64,000 bases of DNA from positions 490,874 to 554,873 of the forward strand of contig JBQDYD010000002.1 in the NCBI GenBank assembly GCA_051967755.1. The letters are read 5' to 3'. This document shows positions 34,597 through 43,917 of this stretch, piece by piece. The first letter of the stretch is position 1; every line of letters begins with the position of its first letter. The notes beneath the pieces were generated by a model. The model was not told the origin of the DNA, made no database searches, and saw only the letters and a program-made list of their open reading frames with translations. Source of the stretch: UBA1672 sp051967755 (GTDB lineage Bacteria; Pseudomonadota; Alphaproteobacteria; Micavibrionales; Micavibrionaceae). Position numbers and translations under genes: made by a program.

Positions 34597-35694
34597 TTAA
34601 GCCAAAGCGCAGGCTTTTCTAACCCAATTTCCAATTCCGTCAATCGGTAATACGGCTGTGCAAATGCCGGCTCCCGCGACTGCGCCGGGCATACCCCATA
34701 CAACGCTGGTTTGTTCATCTTGGGCAATCAGGCGACCGCCTAAATCCACCAGGGATTGGCCGGATTTCAGGCCATCATTCCCCATACCCGTCAGAATGAC
34801 GAATAAAACCTTTTTACCATAGATATCTAATAATGATCGTATCATAGGATCAACAGCAGGTTTGCAGAAATTCTCAGGTGGGCCATCATTAAGAACAACC
34901 TTAAGTTGCACACCTTCTTTTTTGAATAGCATATGTTTTCCACCGGGGGCAACGTAAACCTTACCCGGTTCGACAATCATCCCGTCTTCTGCCTCTGCGG
35001 CAGGCAGTCCGGTATTTTGCGTGATGTGTTCTGCAAGAATTTTTGTAAATGTCGCCGGCATGTGTTGCGTGATCACGATGGGGACATCAATTGTTCCGAT
35101 ATCACTCAATGTTTGGAACAGGGCTTTGGGCCCGCCGGTTGAGCTCCCGATGGCAATGATGTCGGGTTTGCCGGCGTAATCCAGTGCATTTTTCCTTAAG
35201 GTAAAGTCTTTCTTTGCCTTTGGTGCAATGCTTTGTGTAGAGCCGGTGGTTTCTCTTGCCTGAGGCGCACGGCTTGATTTATGCCCTCCGAGGGAGGTAA
35301 CCAATTGTAATAACTTTTTCTTGAATGGAGATTCATCTCCCATGCCGCTGGCATTGCTTGGCTTCACAAGGCATTCAACAGCACCCAATGACAGGGCTTT
35401 GATTGTGATGTCAGCGCCTTTTTCGGTAAGGCTTGAACACATGATTATTTTACTATCAGGGGAGCTTTTCAAAAGCTCAGGAAGCGCCTTTAATCCGTCC
35501 ATAACAGGCATTTCAACGTCCAGAATAATGATATCAGGCTTTTTTCTGGAGGCAGATATGATCGCAGTCTGCCCATCAGGCACAGAGCCGACAATCTCAA
35601 TTGACGAATCCGTTTCTAACATCATGGATATCGCTCTTCGGATGACACTGGAGTCATCGACAAGCATAACTGTGATTTTATCTGACGATGTCAT
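34597..35694 (-). CDS. cheB: CheB receptor methylesterase
   Basis: A 365-residue two-domain protein. The receiver domain (about 5-125) has the phosphoacceptor Asp59 in ILDVEMPVMDG. The C-terminal methylesterase/deamidase domain (about 175-360) has the Ser-His-Asp triad: Ser185 in AIGSSTGGPK, His211 in TQHMPATFT and Asp307 in LTGMGNDG. It removes methyl groups from chemoreceptors and opposes CheR. It follows cheY by 30 bases on the same strand. Confidence 0.96.
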   Translation of the reverse strand: MTSSDKITVMLVDDSSVIRRAISMMLETDSSIEIVGSVPDGQTAIISASRKKPDIIILDVEMPVMDGLKALPELLKSSPDSKIIMCSSLTEKGADITIKALSLGAVECLVKPSNASGMGDESPFKKKLLQLVTSLGGHKSSRAPQARETTGSTQSIAPKAKKDFTLRKNALDYAGKPDIIAIGSSTGGPKALFQTLSDIGTIDVPIVITQHMPATFTKILAEHITQNTGLPAAEAEDGMIVEPGKVYVAPGGKHMLFKKEGVQLKVVLNDGPPENFCKPAVDPMIRSLLDIYGKKVLFVILTGMGNDGLKSGQSLVDLGGRLIAQDEQTSVVWGMPGAVAGAGICTAVLPIDGIGNWVRKACALA

Positions 35695-35724
35695 ATGCGT
35701 AATACATTCAGAGTTAGAGGGGGA

Positions 35725-36108
35725 CTAAAAACCATCTTTTTGTTCGATCAGACCGATTTGAACAAATTTAGATTCGATAATTTCACTATCAAATGGTTTC
35801 ATGATGTATTCATTTGCGCCTGCATGCATGGCACGCTGAATATGCCCGATATCGTTTTCTGTTGTACAAAAAACAACCTTCGGACCGTTACCGTTTTCCA
35901 TCTGACGTAATTTTTCCAAAAACTCGATACCGCTCATAACCGGCATATTCCAATCTAATATGATGGCATCGGGCATTTTGTCCGCACAAAAGTCGCACGC
36001 TTTTTGGCCGTCTTCCGCTTCAAAACACTCAAAGCCGAGATCGCGAATAATACGACTTGCGACTTTACGTACAACGCTGCTGTCATCAACTATAAGGCAT
36101 GATTTCAT
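35725..36108 (-). CDS. cheY: CheY-like response regulator
   Basis: A single receiver domain of 127 residues. The acidic pair is in IVDDSS (Asp8, Asp9), the phosphoacceptor is Asp52 in ILDWNMPVMSG, and the lysine in IMKPFDSE is the conserved switch lysine. Its place between cheW and cheB supports the role of CheA phosphate acceptor acting on the flagellar switch. AGGGG precedes the ATG by eight bases. Confidence 0.94.
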   Translation of the reverse strand: MKSCLIVDDSSVVRKVASRIIRDLGFECFEAEDGQKACDFCADKMPDAIILDWNMPVMSGIEFLEKLRQMENGNGPKVVFCTTENDIGHIQRAMHAGANEYIMKPFDSEIIESKFVQIGLIEQKDGF

Positions 36109-36199
36109 GTGATTTTCCCCTAACGCAAAGGCTCTTCTTTAGAAGTTACAGTAAAATAAAAATGTAAATAAACTCTTATGAGATTTTCCATATAAAAAT

Positions 36200-36664
36200 T
36201 TAATTTTGTTGTCCTATATTTTCCAGCAGGCTTGAGACATCCATCACCACCAACAGCTCATTCTCTAATTGATAAATCCCTGTCGAAACGTCTCGCCATA
36301 ACGGGTCCAGAGTTCCCGGGTTTTTATCAAAATCCCTGCCTTTGAAGCTTAAAACATCACCTACATTATCTATAATCAGGCTAAATAATTCATCCTGATA
36401 CTCAACCACAACACTCATATTTTGTTCTTGTCCTTCGCGCTCAGGCAGGCCAAGTCTTTTGCGGACATCTATGGCCGTAACAATGCGCCCGCGTAAGTTA
36501 AGAGAGCCCGCGACCTCAGGCGGAGCAAGGGGGATGCGCGTAACTTTTTGTTCCCGCAAAACGTCCTGAACCTGCAGGACAGGAATGCCAAATCGTTGCC
36601 CGGCAATGGTTACGGTTAAAAAATCTTTTGACTGATCAAGTGTGTCCATCTGTAAATCGTTCAT
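36200..36664 (-). CDS. cheW: CheW adaptor
   Basis: A 154-residue CheW-like beta-barrel protein (FLTVTIAGQRFGIPVLQVQDVL, VAGSLNLRGRIVTAIDVRKRLGL shown in parts). It couples chemoreceptors to CheA. Its ribosome-binding site (GGAG, eight bases before the ATG) overlaps the end of cheA, and the genes are 5 bases apart, so they are translated together. Confidence 0.95.
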   Translation of the reverse strand: MNDLQMDTLDQSKDFLTVTIAGQRFGIPVLQVQDVLREQKVTRIPLAPPEVAGSLNLRGRIVTAIDVRKRLGLPEREGQEQNMSVVVEYQDELFSLIIDNVGDVLSFKGRDFDKNPGTLDPLWRDVSTGIYQLENELLVVMDVSSLLENIGQQN

Positions 36665-36669
36665 GATAA

Positions 36670-39498
36670 TTACTCCGCACTTTTACTGACTAAGTTTCTT
36701 GATATGGCACTTAATAAAGTGTCCTTATCAAATTTTGCCACGTAGTCTTTAAAGCCGACACTTTTACCACGCTCAATATCTTTTGGTGTTGCATGAGATG
36801 ATAGGGCAATTATAGGTGTGTGAAGCCAGCTACTGTCTTCTTTATTTACATGTTGGGCAAACTCAAATCCGTCCATATCAGGCATTTCAATATCACTGAC
36901 AATCATATCAAAAGTAACGCCGTCTTCTCTTAATTTTAGGGCTGCGGTCGGGCCGTTTAATGTGGTGACTTCGTATCCTGCGACGCTTAATACAGGGGTA
37001 AGCATGTTGCGGAAGAACGGGCTGTCATCAACCAAAAGGATGCGCTTTTTGTTATGGCCCGTATCTTCGCCGAAGGGCGTGTCGTCATGGTCTTTAAACC
37101 AATCTCGATTCACGTTATTCAGGAAGAAGGCAATATCAACAACATCTGTTGCCTGACCATTAATAATTGCACTTCCTAACAGGCCGCTTTTATTTGTGGT
37201 GACTTGCATATTGATGCGTTCTTCAATGATGTCGATAATTTCATCTACTATGATACCCATGGAATGCACGTTATCTGCGAAAACAAGAACGGGTTTTTCC
37301 GTTGTTTCATCGATTGAAACCGACCCGTCAAACGGAACAAGCGGCATGAGTGTGTCTCTGTATTGAACCATCATTTGCCCGCCGGAATATTCGACTTGCT
37401 TTCCTTTGATATTTTCCAGACGTGATATCAAAGATAACGGCACTGCCTTTGGTGTTTTGTCGCCCACCTTGAATAAAAGCAGAGATGTTTTCTTATCCGA
37501 ATCTGCATGATATGACGTTTTTTGCGCATCTGCACTTTGTTCGGTGTTGTCGATACTTCCTGATGCATTTGCGATACCGTTCGGATCTAGAATCATAATG
37601 ACGCTACCGTCACCTAAAATAGTATTTCCTGAGAACAGTTCCAGTCCTTTCAAGATCTTAGGGACAGGTTTAACAACGATTTCTTCTGTGTCGAAAACGC
37701 GATCGACTATAATACCAAACTCATAGGCGCCGACTTGGGCGACAATGATATATAGATTTTTATTCTCGTCTTTTAACTTTTCCAGCTGCTCTGCAACTTC
37801 AGACGTTTCATTAACGGCTTCGGTTGTTTCACCGTTATCTTGAGGTGATTTTGCATTCTTACCTGATTTTGGTTCAACAAGGCCGAGAACCTCGCTGAGC
37901 GATGCCAAAGGCAAAAGAGCCTCTCGTAGCCTGAAAACAGGGGATCCCTTGATATATTCAATGCGGGAATCGCCATGATCCGACACCATGACAAGCTCTC
38001 TGACAGCAAGTTGAGGAATGGCAAAACGCTCTCCTGCTGCTTCAACGATAAGGGCATGTACAATCGCAAGCGTAAGAGGAATTTTTATAGTAAAGGTAGA
38101 CCCTTTGCCTTCTTCGGATTTTAGTTCAATTGTACCGCCGATTTTCTCAATATTTGTTCGTACAACATCCATACCGACACCGCGCCCTGAAACGGACGTG
38201 ACGGCTTCGGCGGTTGAAAATCCTGCTTTGAAAATAAACTGCTGGATTTGTTGCGTCGACATTTCACTTAAATCTTCAGCTGTGGCAAGGCCATTTTGAA
38301 TGATTTTGTCTTTGATTTTATCTTCCGCCAGACCTTTACCGTCATCAGCGATTTTAATAACGATATGACCGCCCTCATGATAGGCTTCCAGAAGGATTGT
38401 GCCTGTTTCAGGCTTACCTGCTGCGGCGCGGTCGGCCGGTTTTTCAATACCGTGATCGCCCGAATTTCTGACCATATGTGTCAGCGGGTCTTTGATCATT
38501 TCCAGAACTTGGCGATCCAGTTCCGTATCTTGACCGCGCATATCCAGATTAATTTTCTTATCCAGTTCCAGTGCAAGGTCACGGATGATACGCGGCAGCT
38601 TAGACCATGCATTACCAATTGGTTGCATGCGTGTCTTCATGACACCTTCTTGTAATTCTGATACGACATGATTAAGGCGTTGAAGCGGGGTTGTGAATTC
38701 AGATTCCCCTTGTGCGCGCGTGATTTGCAGAAGCTGATTACGTGTAAGAACAAGCTCACTGACCATTGTCATTAGGTCTTCCAAAACATCAACATTTACG
38801 CGTAATGTTTGCGCAGGCGCTGCCTTTGGTTTGTCTGATTTCTTTGTTTCCGTTTTTGGCTCTTCCGGCGGCGGAGGAGGAGGTGCCGCTTCAATTTCGG
38901 CCGGTTTTTCAGGCTCGTCATCTTGCATGTCCGCGGGGTTAACAATGCCATCCATCCCGGGGGCGGCGGCAAATGCGGCCTCAAGCTCTTCCATTGACAC
39001 CTCACCGGGGGCGAGCTCTTTTTCTTGTATCTCAACAACAATATCAGGTTCGTCTTGCGGGGCAGCCTCGGTTTCAGGTTCAGGCTCGGGTGCTTCTGCA
39101 GCTGTGTCTTCACTCAGGCTTTTGCCTTCATAGGCCGCATCCAGCTTTGCGATCAGTTCCGCATCACTGCCTTGTGGCTCTTCACCTGTCTCTTCAATTT
39201 CACCAACGATATATTTAATTTGGTCAATGGATTCAAAAATTAATGTTACATATTCTGCGGTGACTTCTAGATCGCCATCTCGAAACCGTCCCAAGACATT
39301 TTCAGCATGGTGCGCAACCTTTTCAAGGCGCGGTAAGCTCAAAAACCCACATGTTCCCTTAATAGTGTGCATCAACCTGAAAATTTTGCTGAGCAAGTCT
39401 TTGTCATTTGGGTTTTGTTCAAGGTTTACAAGGTCAACGTCAAGCTCATCTAAGCTATCGTTGGTTTCCGTTAAAAACTCGACAATCAGATCATCCAT
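36670..39498 (-). CDS. cheA: CheA hybrid histidine kinase with second CheW-like and receiver domains
   Basis: A 942-residue kinase. The Hpt domain carries the phosphorylated His44 in MHTIKGTCGF. Following are an acidic/Pro-rich linker (about 120-230), a dimerisation helix pair (ETLMTMVSELVLTRNQLL-like segment), an ATP-binding domain (RNSGDHGIE, ADDGKGLA, GRGVGMDV), a CheW-like domain (FAIPQLAVRELV), a second CheW-like domain (about 680-790; AVPLSLISRLENI, MGIIVDEIIDI) and a receiver domain at the end with the phosphoacceptor Asp in VSDIEMPDMDG. Classical CheA ends after the first CheW-like domain. The frame opens at a TTG (39522), but the ATG at 39498 has GGGGA upstream and gives the normal start. 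Confidence 0.95.
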   Translation of the reverse strand: MDDLIVEFLTETNDSLDELDVDLVNLEQNPNDKDLLSKIFRLMHTIKGTCGFLSLPRLEKVAHHAENVLGRFRDGDLEVTAEYVTLIFESIDQIKYIVGEIEETGEEPQGSDAELIAKLDAAYEGKSLSEDTAAEAPEPEPETEAAPQDEPDIVVEIQEKELAPGEVSMEELEAAFAAAPGMDGIVNPADMQDDEPEKPAEIEAAPPPPPPEEPKTETKKSDKPKAAPAQTLRVNVDVLEDLMTMVSELVLTRNQLLQITRAQGESEFTTPLQRLNHVVSELQEGVMKTRMQPIGNAWSKLPRIIRDLALELDKKINLDMRGQDTELDRQVLEMIKDPLTHMVRNSGDHGIEKPADRAAAGKPETGTILLEAYHEGGHIVIKIADDGKGLAEDKIKDKIIQNGLATAEDLSEMSTQQIQQFIFKAGFSTAEAVTSVSGRGVGMDVVRTNIEKIGGTIELKSEEGKGSTFTIKIPLTLAIVHALIVEAAGERFAIPQLAVRELVMVSDHGDSRIEYIKGSPVFRLREALLPLASLSEVLGLVEPKSGKNAKSPQDNGETTEAVNETSEVAEQLEKLKDENKNLYIIVAQVGAYEFGIIVDRVFDTEEIVVKPVPKILKGLELFSGNTILGDGSVIMILDPNGIANASGSIDNTEQSADAQKTSYHADSDKKTSLLLFKVGDKTPKAVPLSLISRLENIKGKQVEYSGGQMMVQYRDTLMPLVPFDGSVSIDETTEKPVLVFADNVHSMGIIVDEIIDIIEERINMQVTTNKSGLLGSAIINGQATDVVDIAFFLNNVNRDWFKDHDDTPFGEDTGHNKKRILLVDDSPFFRNMLTPVLSVAGYEVTTLNGPTAALKLREDGVTFDMIVSDIEMPDMDGFEFAQHVNKEDSSWLHTPIIALSSHATPKDIERGKSVGFKDYVAKFDKDTLLSAISRNLVSKSAE

Positions 39499-39642
39499 AG
39501 AATTCTTCCCCTGAAATCTCAATACATAAAAATTTGGTGTGAAATTATATTACACCGAAAAGGTTAATTTTTTACGCAGAAAAACGCAGAGTACGAACGT
39601 ATGGTATTTGCCCTGTCTTTATCCTGGGGGCAGTTGACCTTA

Positions 39643-40281
39643 TCAGTCTACAATAGACTGAGTTAATCTCAAGCAAATAAAATTATCCGTGCTTGGCTCT
39701 AGCTGTAATTTAAAGCCATATTTTGTTGCAAATAATGAAGTGAGGTAGGGGTGGATTAGTTTCGGATCTAGGTGCTCTGCTTCTTTTTTACCTTCAAAAG
39801 CATCCATCACACCATCACGGAACGCCGCATTTTCACCGGTGGCTTTAACCACAATGGTATGTTCCCCTTCAGGTGTTACGGTGAGTTCCCCACCTTTCGG
39901 AAGTGAGTCAGCAGCCATCATAAGTGCACATGTAAGAAGCTTGGCAAACCCTTTATGAGGTTCAAAACCAAGATTCATATGCGGATCCCAGTTTTGCGAG
40001 ACACGGTTGTCACCACTGACGAAATCATCAAATATTTTGTGAACATCTTCTAGTTTGATGCTCTCATCTGAACCGCCCATACCATAGGCAAGGCGCATAG
40101 TTTTCAGCTTTGCGCTGGCTTGTGTTGCGCTAAAAGAAATAAGGGAGGTGACATCGTCATCCGCGCCTATTTCTTCCAGAATTTCGACGCCGTTAGAGAC
40201 GGCGCCGACCGGACTTATAAGATCATGACAAATTTTGGAGGCGATAAGTTCAACAATACGCGTTGTAGTATCTGTACTCAT
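39643..40281 (-). CDS. chpT: ChpT histidine phosphotransferase
   Basis: A 212-residue protein with a histidine-kinase-like DHp helix pair and a degenerate ATPase fold. His19 in ASKICHDLISPVGAVSNGVEIL (split here as the motif CHDLISPVGA) is the phosphorylated residue. ChpT takes phosphate from the kinase CckA and passes it to CtrA and CpdR, controlling the alphaproteobacterial cell cycle. It is upstream of cheA in the same direction, 144 bases away, so it may be transcribed with the chemotaxis genes. No weak ATP-binding motif is expected, consistent with a phosphotransferase. Confidence 0.93.
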   Translation of the reverse strand: MSTDTTTRIVELIASKICHDLISPVGAVSNGVEILEEIGADDDVTSLISFSATQASAKLKTMRLAYGMGGSDESIKLEDVHKIFDDFVSGDNRVSQNWDPHMNLGFEPHKGFAKLLTCALMMAADSLPKGGELTVTPEGEHTIVVKATGENAAFRDGVMDAFEGKKEAEHLDPKLIHPYLTSLFATKYGFKLQLEPSTDNFICLRLTQSIVD

Positions 40282-40321
40282 AAAAAATAGACCTGATTGT
40301 AACTTCTGAATTGATTCGATT

Positions 40322-41716
40322 TTAGAAGCTCAGAGTATAACCTATTTTTTTGACTTCTTCACCTGCCATATTTTTTAGGCGTTCAAGGCCTTCTTCGCTG
40401 TTGGCTTCGACGCGCGCAACCAAAACATCTTGTGTGTTGGACGGGCGCAATAGCCACCAGCCATCAGGTGTTGAAACGCGCACACCGTCAATATCATCAA
40501 GGTCTGCATTGTCGTTGGCTTGTGCTTTCAGGCTTTCAAAAACACGTGGAACCAGTTCAAACTTTTCTGCTTCGTTTACTTCGATGCGAAGTTCAGGTGT
40601 GTTGAACAATGTCGGTAGGTGACTGGTCAGTGTTGAAAGGCCGCCATTTTCCCCTGAAAGGGCATTCAGTAAACGCACCGCGCAATATAGCGCATCATCA
40701 AAGCCGTAATATTTATCAGCAAAGAATATATGACCGGACAGTTCACCCGCAAGTGGGGCATTTAGCTCCTGCATTTTATCTTTGATCAAAGAGTGACCTG
40801 TTTTCCACATCACGCCTTTACCGCCCATGCGGTCAATTTCATCAAACATAACCTGCGAACATTTTACATCGCCGATGATCGCCGCGCCCGGGTTGTTTTC
40901 AATGACTTCGCGGGCATAGATTGTCATCAAGATATCACAGCGCAGGATCGTTGCGTTTTCATCAACAACGCCGATGCGGTCGCCATCACCATCAAAGGCG
41001 ATACCAAGGTCGCAGTTCTTTTCCTTCACCAATGCCTGAAGGTCGACAAGGTTTTTATCAACAGTCGGGTCAGGGTGGTGGTTCGGGAAATTACCATCGA
41101 TATCTTCGTAAATCAGGTGGTGTGTACCGGGGATTTTCTTCACAAGAAGTTGCAAGATTTCACCGGCCGCGCCGTTTCCTGCATCCCACGCGATTGTCAG
41201 ATCACGGTTCAGGTCAAGATCCTGTATCAGGCGATCGACATATTCGCCCTTGATGTCATATTCCTCGACAGAGCCTTCGCCCTCTGTGATTTCCCCTGAT
41301 GTGGAGAGCGCGCCGATGCTTTGGATAACATCACCGAAAATTGGGCCTTTATTCAATGTCATCTTAAAGCCGTTATAATCAGACGGGTTGTGTGACCCTG
41401 TCACCATAATACCTGCATCTGCGTTAAGGTGTTTCACTGAGAAATACAGCATTGGCGTTGGGCCAAGGCCTACTTTAATCACCTTCACGCCTGTTTCTTG
41501 CAGACCCTTGGCGAGTTTGTCTGACAGAGCAGGGGAGCTTAATCGCCCATCATAGCCAACACAGACTGTGTGGACATCGCCGATGACATCCTTTGTTTGG
41601 ATGAATGTACCGAACGCGCGGCCTAATGCGTATGCATCATCTTCCGATAGGTTTTTGCCGATTTGCCCGCGAATGTCATATTCACGCAGGATCGTAGGAT
41701 CAAAAGTGTAACTCAT
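40322..41716 (-). CDS. Phosphoglucomutase/phosphomannomutase
   Basis: A 464-residue alpha-D-phosphohexomutase. The phosphoserine loop is VTGSHNPSDYNG (Ser108), the metal loop is FDGDGDRIGV (Asp242, Asp244 and Asp246), and the sugar-phosphate loops GELSGHIFF and LRPSNTQD are visible. It interconverts glucose or mannose 1- and 6-phosphates and supplies envelope polysaccharides. Specificity cannot be read from sequence. galU follows on the same strand upstream, so the pair would make UDP-glucose from glucose-6-phosphate. Its start is 22 bases from the galU stop. Confidence 0.93.
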   Translation of the reverse strand: MSYTFDPTILREYDIRGQIGKNLSEDDAYALGRAFGTFIQTKDVIGDVHTVCVGYDGRLSSPALSDKLAKGLQETGVKVIKVGLGPTPMLYFSVKHLNADAGIMVTGSHNPSDYNGFKMTLNKGPIFGDVIQSIGALSTSGEITEGEGSVEEYDIKGEYVDRLIQDLDLNRDLTIAWDAGNGAAGEILQLLVKKIPGTHHLIYEDIDGNFPNHHPDPTVDKNLVDLQALVKEKNCDLGIAFDGDGDRIGVVDENATILRCDILMTIYAREVIENNPGAAIIGDVKCSQVMFDEIDRMGGKGVMWKTGHSLIKDKMQELNAPLAGELSGHIFFADKYYGFDDALYCAVRLLNALSGENGGLSTLTSHLPTLFNTPELRIEVNEAEKFELVPRVFESLKAQANDNADLDDIDGVRVSTPDGWWLLRPSNTQDVLVARVEANSEEGLERLKNMAGEEVKKIGYTLSF

Positions 41717-41738
41717 AATATTGTTTTTCCGTTTTCTG

Positions 41739-42620
41739 TTATTTGTATGTTGCTAGCAATTCTTTGACGCCATCACCGATTTCAGGGTCTTTCATCCCGT
41801 AGGCAAGGTTCGCCGCGATAAAGCCAAGGCGACTTCCGCAGTCAAAATGCTCCCCTTTGAAGCGCAGGCCGTGGAATTCCTGATTACCAAGAAGTTTTGC
41901 CATCGCATCGGTTAGCTGGATTTCATTACCGGCGCCTTTTTCAAAGACAGACAGGTGTTTAAAGATATCAGGTTGCAGGATGTAACGCCCAATAATCGAT
42001 AGTGTCGATGGTGCATCTTTCGGGTCAGGCTTTTCAACCAAACCATTAATAGAAACAGCGTCGCCTTTTTGCTCACCAATATCCAAAATACCATATTTCT
42101 TTGTTTCCTCTAGCGGAACATCTTTCACTGCAACAACGTTTCCGCCGTGCTCGTTATAACAATCGATCATCTGCGACAAGCAGCCTTTTTCGTAGTTAAC
42201 CACGTCATCAGGCAGCATAATCGCAAATGGCTCATCGCCGACAAGCTTGGCCGCACACCATACCGCATGACCAAGGCCAAGCGGGCGTGGCTGACGTGTC
42301 AAAAATAATTTACCTGCAGGCATTTCTGAATCGCGCACTTTGGCAAGCATGTCATCTTTGCCTCGCTCTTCCAGTGTTTCTTCTAATTCAGGCTGGAAGT
42401 CGAAATGCTCTTCCAGCATGTTTTTGTATCGGCCCGTTACAAAGATAAACTCTTCAATACCGGCTTCGCGCGCTTCTTCGAATACGTGTTGGATCAACGG
42501 GCGGTCATTAATCGGAAGCATTTCCTTTGGCATAACTTTTGTCGCTGGTAAAAATCGGGTCCCCAGGCCGGCAACAGGAAAAACGGCTTTTCTGATAGGT
42601 TTGAAGCTTTGTTTTGTCAT
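41739..42620 (-). CDS. galU: UTP-glucose-1-phosphate uridylyltransferase
   Basis: A 293-residue nucleotidyltransferase making UDP-glucose. The nucleotide-binding signature GLGTRFLPATKVMPKEMLPI occupies 17-36, and IMLPDDVV and EKPDPKDAPS motifs follow, with the FKGEHFDCGSRLGF C-terminal block typical of GalU. It is upstream of the mutase gene, and the two likely form a unit for nucleotide-sugar supply. Confidence 0.96.
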   Translation of the reverse strand: MTKQSFKPIRKAVFPVAGLGTRFLPATKVMPKEMLPINDRPLIQHVFEEAREAGIEEFIFVTGRYKNMLEEHFDFQPELEETLEERGKDDMLAKVRDSEMPAGKLFLTRQPRPLGLGHAVWCAAKLVGDEPFAIMLPDDVVNYEKGCLSQMIDCYNEHGGNVVAVKDVPLEETKKYGILDIGEQKGDAVSINGLVEKPDPKDAPSTLSIIGRYILQPDIFKHLSVFEKGAGNEIQLTDAMAKLLGNQEFHGLRFKGEHFDCGSRLGFIAANLAYGMKDPEIGDGVKELLATYK

Positions 42621-42710
42621 AGTATTTATGTACTTTCTCTCTGTTCAAAATTTGATTTTGAAACACACATTACATGTTTCATTGTGCATTGCAAGAAAAT
42701 GGAGCGGTGT

Positions 42711-42995
42711 TTACTCGTCCTCAATGTCGCTTTGCGACCCCTCTAATGACGAAGCATCCGCTTTAGTTCCATTTTCTTTGAAATAGCCGATGGCAAAGGG
42801 GATTCCGAGTATAAGCAAGCCCAAAGAAATGATCATGCGGCCTGTCATGGCAAAGAAAAGAAGGGTGATGGCGTAGATGATGATAATGCAAATCCGAAAG
42901 AACGTACGAATGGCACTGACCTCGGCTTTGATGAAAAATCGATAGAGAGCATATAAGCCCACCATAATGCCTATAACGAGAACGAGATAATGCAT
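42711..42995 (-). CDS. Small membrane protein beside mipZ
   Basis: A 94-residue protein with three hydrophobic helices (about 2-18, 31-49 and 52-68) and an acidic tail (SLEGSQSDIEDE). The hydrophobic N-terminus resembles the membrane segment of alphaproteobacterial membrane-bound DnaJ-like proteins often encoded after mipZ, but no J-domain (HPD) is present. It lies 8 bases after the mipZ stop and is probably co-expressed. Function unknown. Confidence 0.75.
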   Translation of the reverse strand: MHYLVLVIGIMVGLYALYRFFIKAEVSAIRTFFRICIIIIYAITLLFFAMTGRMIISLGLLILGIPFAIGYFKENGTKADASSLEGSQSDIEDE

Positions 42996-43003
42996 ATATT
43001 TTC

Positions 43004-43852
43004 CTATGCGCTTTTTGTCGTTTTTTCCGGGGGCTTCGCATATCCTTTGGCTAATTCAGGTTTGATGGTTGTGATTAGATTGCGCACCTCTTGTCTTGCC
43101 GATATCTGAGACATGGTCAGACCGCCATCCTGATCTTCCTTTAAATCCAATAACGTTATGCCTTTAAGGAATAGTTCTTTAAAAACAACACGTTCGCCAA
43201 ATCCCGGTGCTAACCTAAATCCGGCAAGCTTGGAGATTTCCTCAAGTAAGCCACTAATGATTTTATTGTTATTTGTATTTAAATGCGTGACGCGGTTACG
43301 CATTACGATCCAGTCAATGTCCTTACCATCACGCAATCGTTTTATTGCGCGCTGTCTATCAACCATTTTTGAATAAACCGATGCGCCTTTTACCTCATAG
43401 TTTTTCATGTCGATATCAGCCAACAGGTCAAGGTCGATGAAACTGTCATTCATGGGGGTGATGAGCGTATCTGCATGACTATGTGCCAAACGACTAAGGA
43501 AGGAGTCTGTACCTGGCGTGTCGATGACGATAAAATCGCACACCATCCCCAATTCCCGTAGCGCCATGTTTAAAAAGCCTTCTTCTTCGGCCTGTTGTTG
43601 GGCGACACTTTCGCATGTGCTGCGCTCAATCGCCATATGGGCGGGGCTTGGCAGATGCTCTTTATTGCGGGTGATGAATTCAAATCTCTTTTTCAGGTAG
43701 CGGGTCAATGTGCCCTGACGCGCATCCAAATCAATTGTACCCACACGATACCCTAAACGTAAAAGCGCAATTGCGGTGTGCATTGCACTTGTGGATTTAC
43801 CCGATCCACCTTTTTCATTGCCGAAAACGATAATATGCGCTGTCTTTTTCAT
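43004..43852 (-). CDS. mipZ: MipZ, division-plane positioning ATPase
   Basis: A 282-residue ParA/MinD-superfamily ATPase. The deviant P-loop GNEKGGSGKST occupies 11-21, DLDARQ and IVIDTPGTDSF follow, and the MipZ blocks TPMNDSFIDLDLLADID, DWIVMRNRV and GFGERVVFKELF are present. MipZ binds ParB at the cell poles and inhibits FtsZ polymerisation, placing the division site at mid-cell. It is an alphaproteobacterial marker. The small membrane protein gene follows directly. Confidence 0.93.
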   Translation of the reverse strand: MKKTAHIIVFGNEKGGSGKSTSAMHTAIALLRLGYRVGTIDLDARQGTLTRYLKKRFEFITRNKEHLPSPAHMAIERSTCESVAQQQAEEEGFLNMALRELGMVCDFIVIDTPGTDSFLSRLAHSHADTLITPMNDSFIDLDLLADIDMKNYEVKGASVYSKMVDRQRAIKRLRDGKDIDWIVMRNRVTHLNTNNNKIISGLLEEISKLAGFRLAPGFGERVVFKELFLKGITLLDLKEDQDGGLTMSQISARQEVRNLITTIKPELAKGYAKPPEKTTKSA

Positions 43853-43917
43853 GGTGATCGTTCTATCCTTGAGGCTGAAATTAATATTTATCTAATAGAG
43901 AATTTCTAAGGAGTAAC

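Noticed and set aside
42650..42690. GAAACA/TGTTTC inverted repeat between galU and the small membrane gene
   Set aside because: A short AT-rich stem with no T tract in the direction of transcription; too weak to call a terminator or operator.
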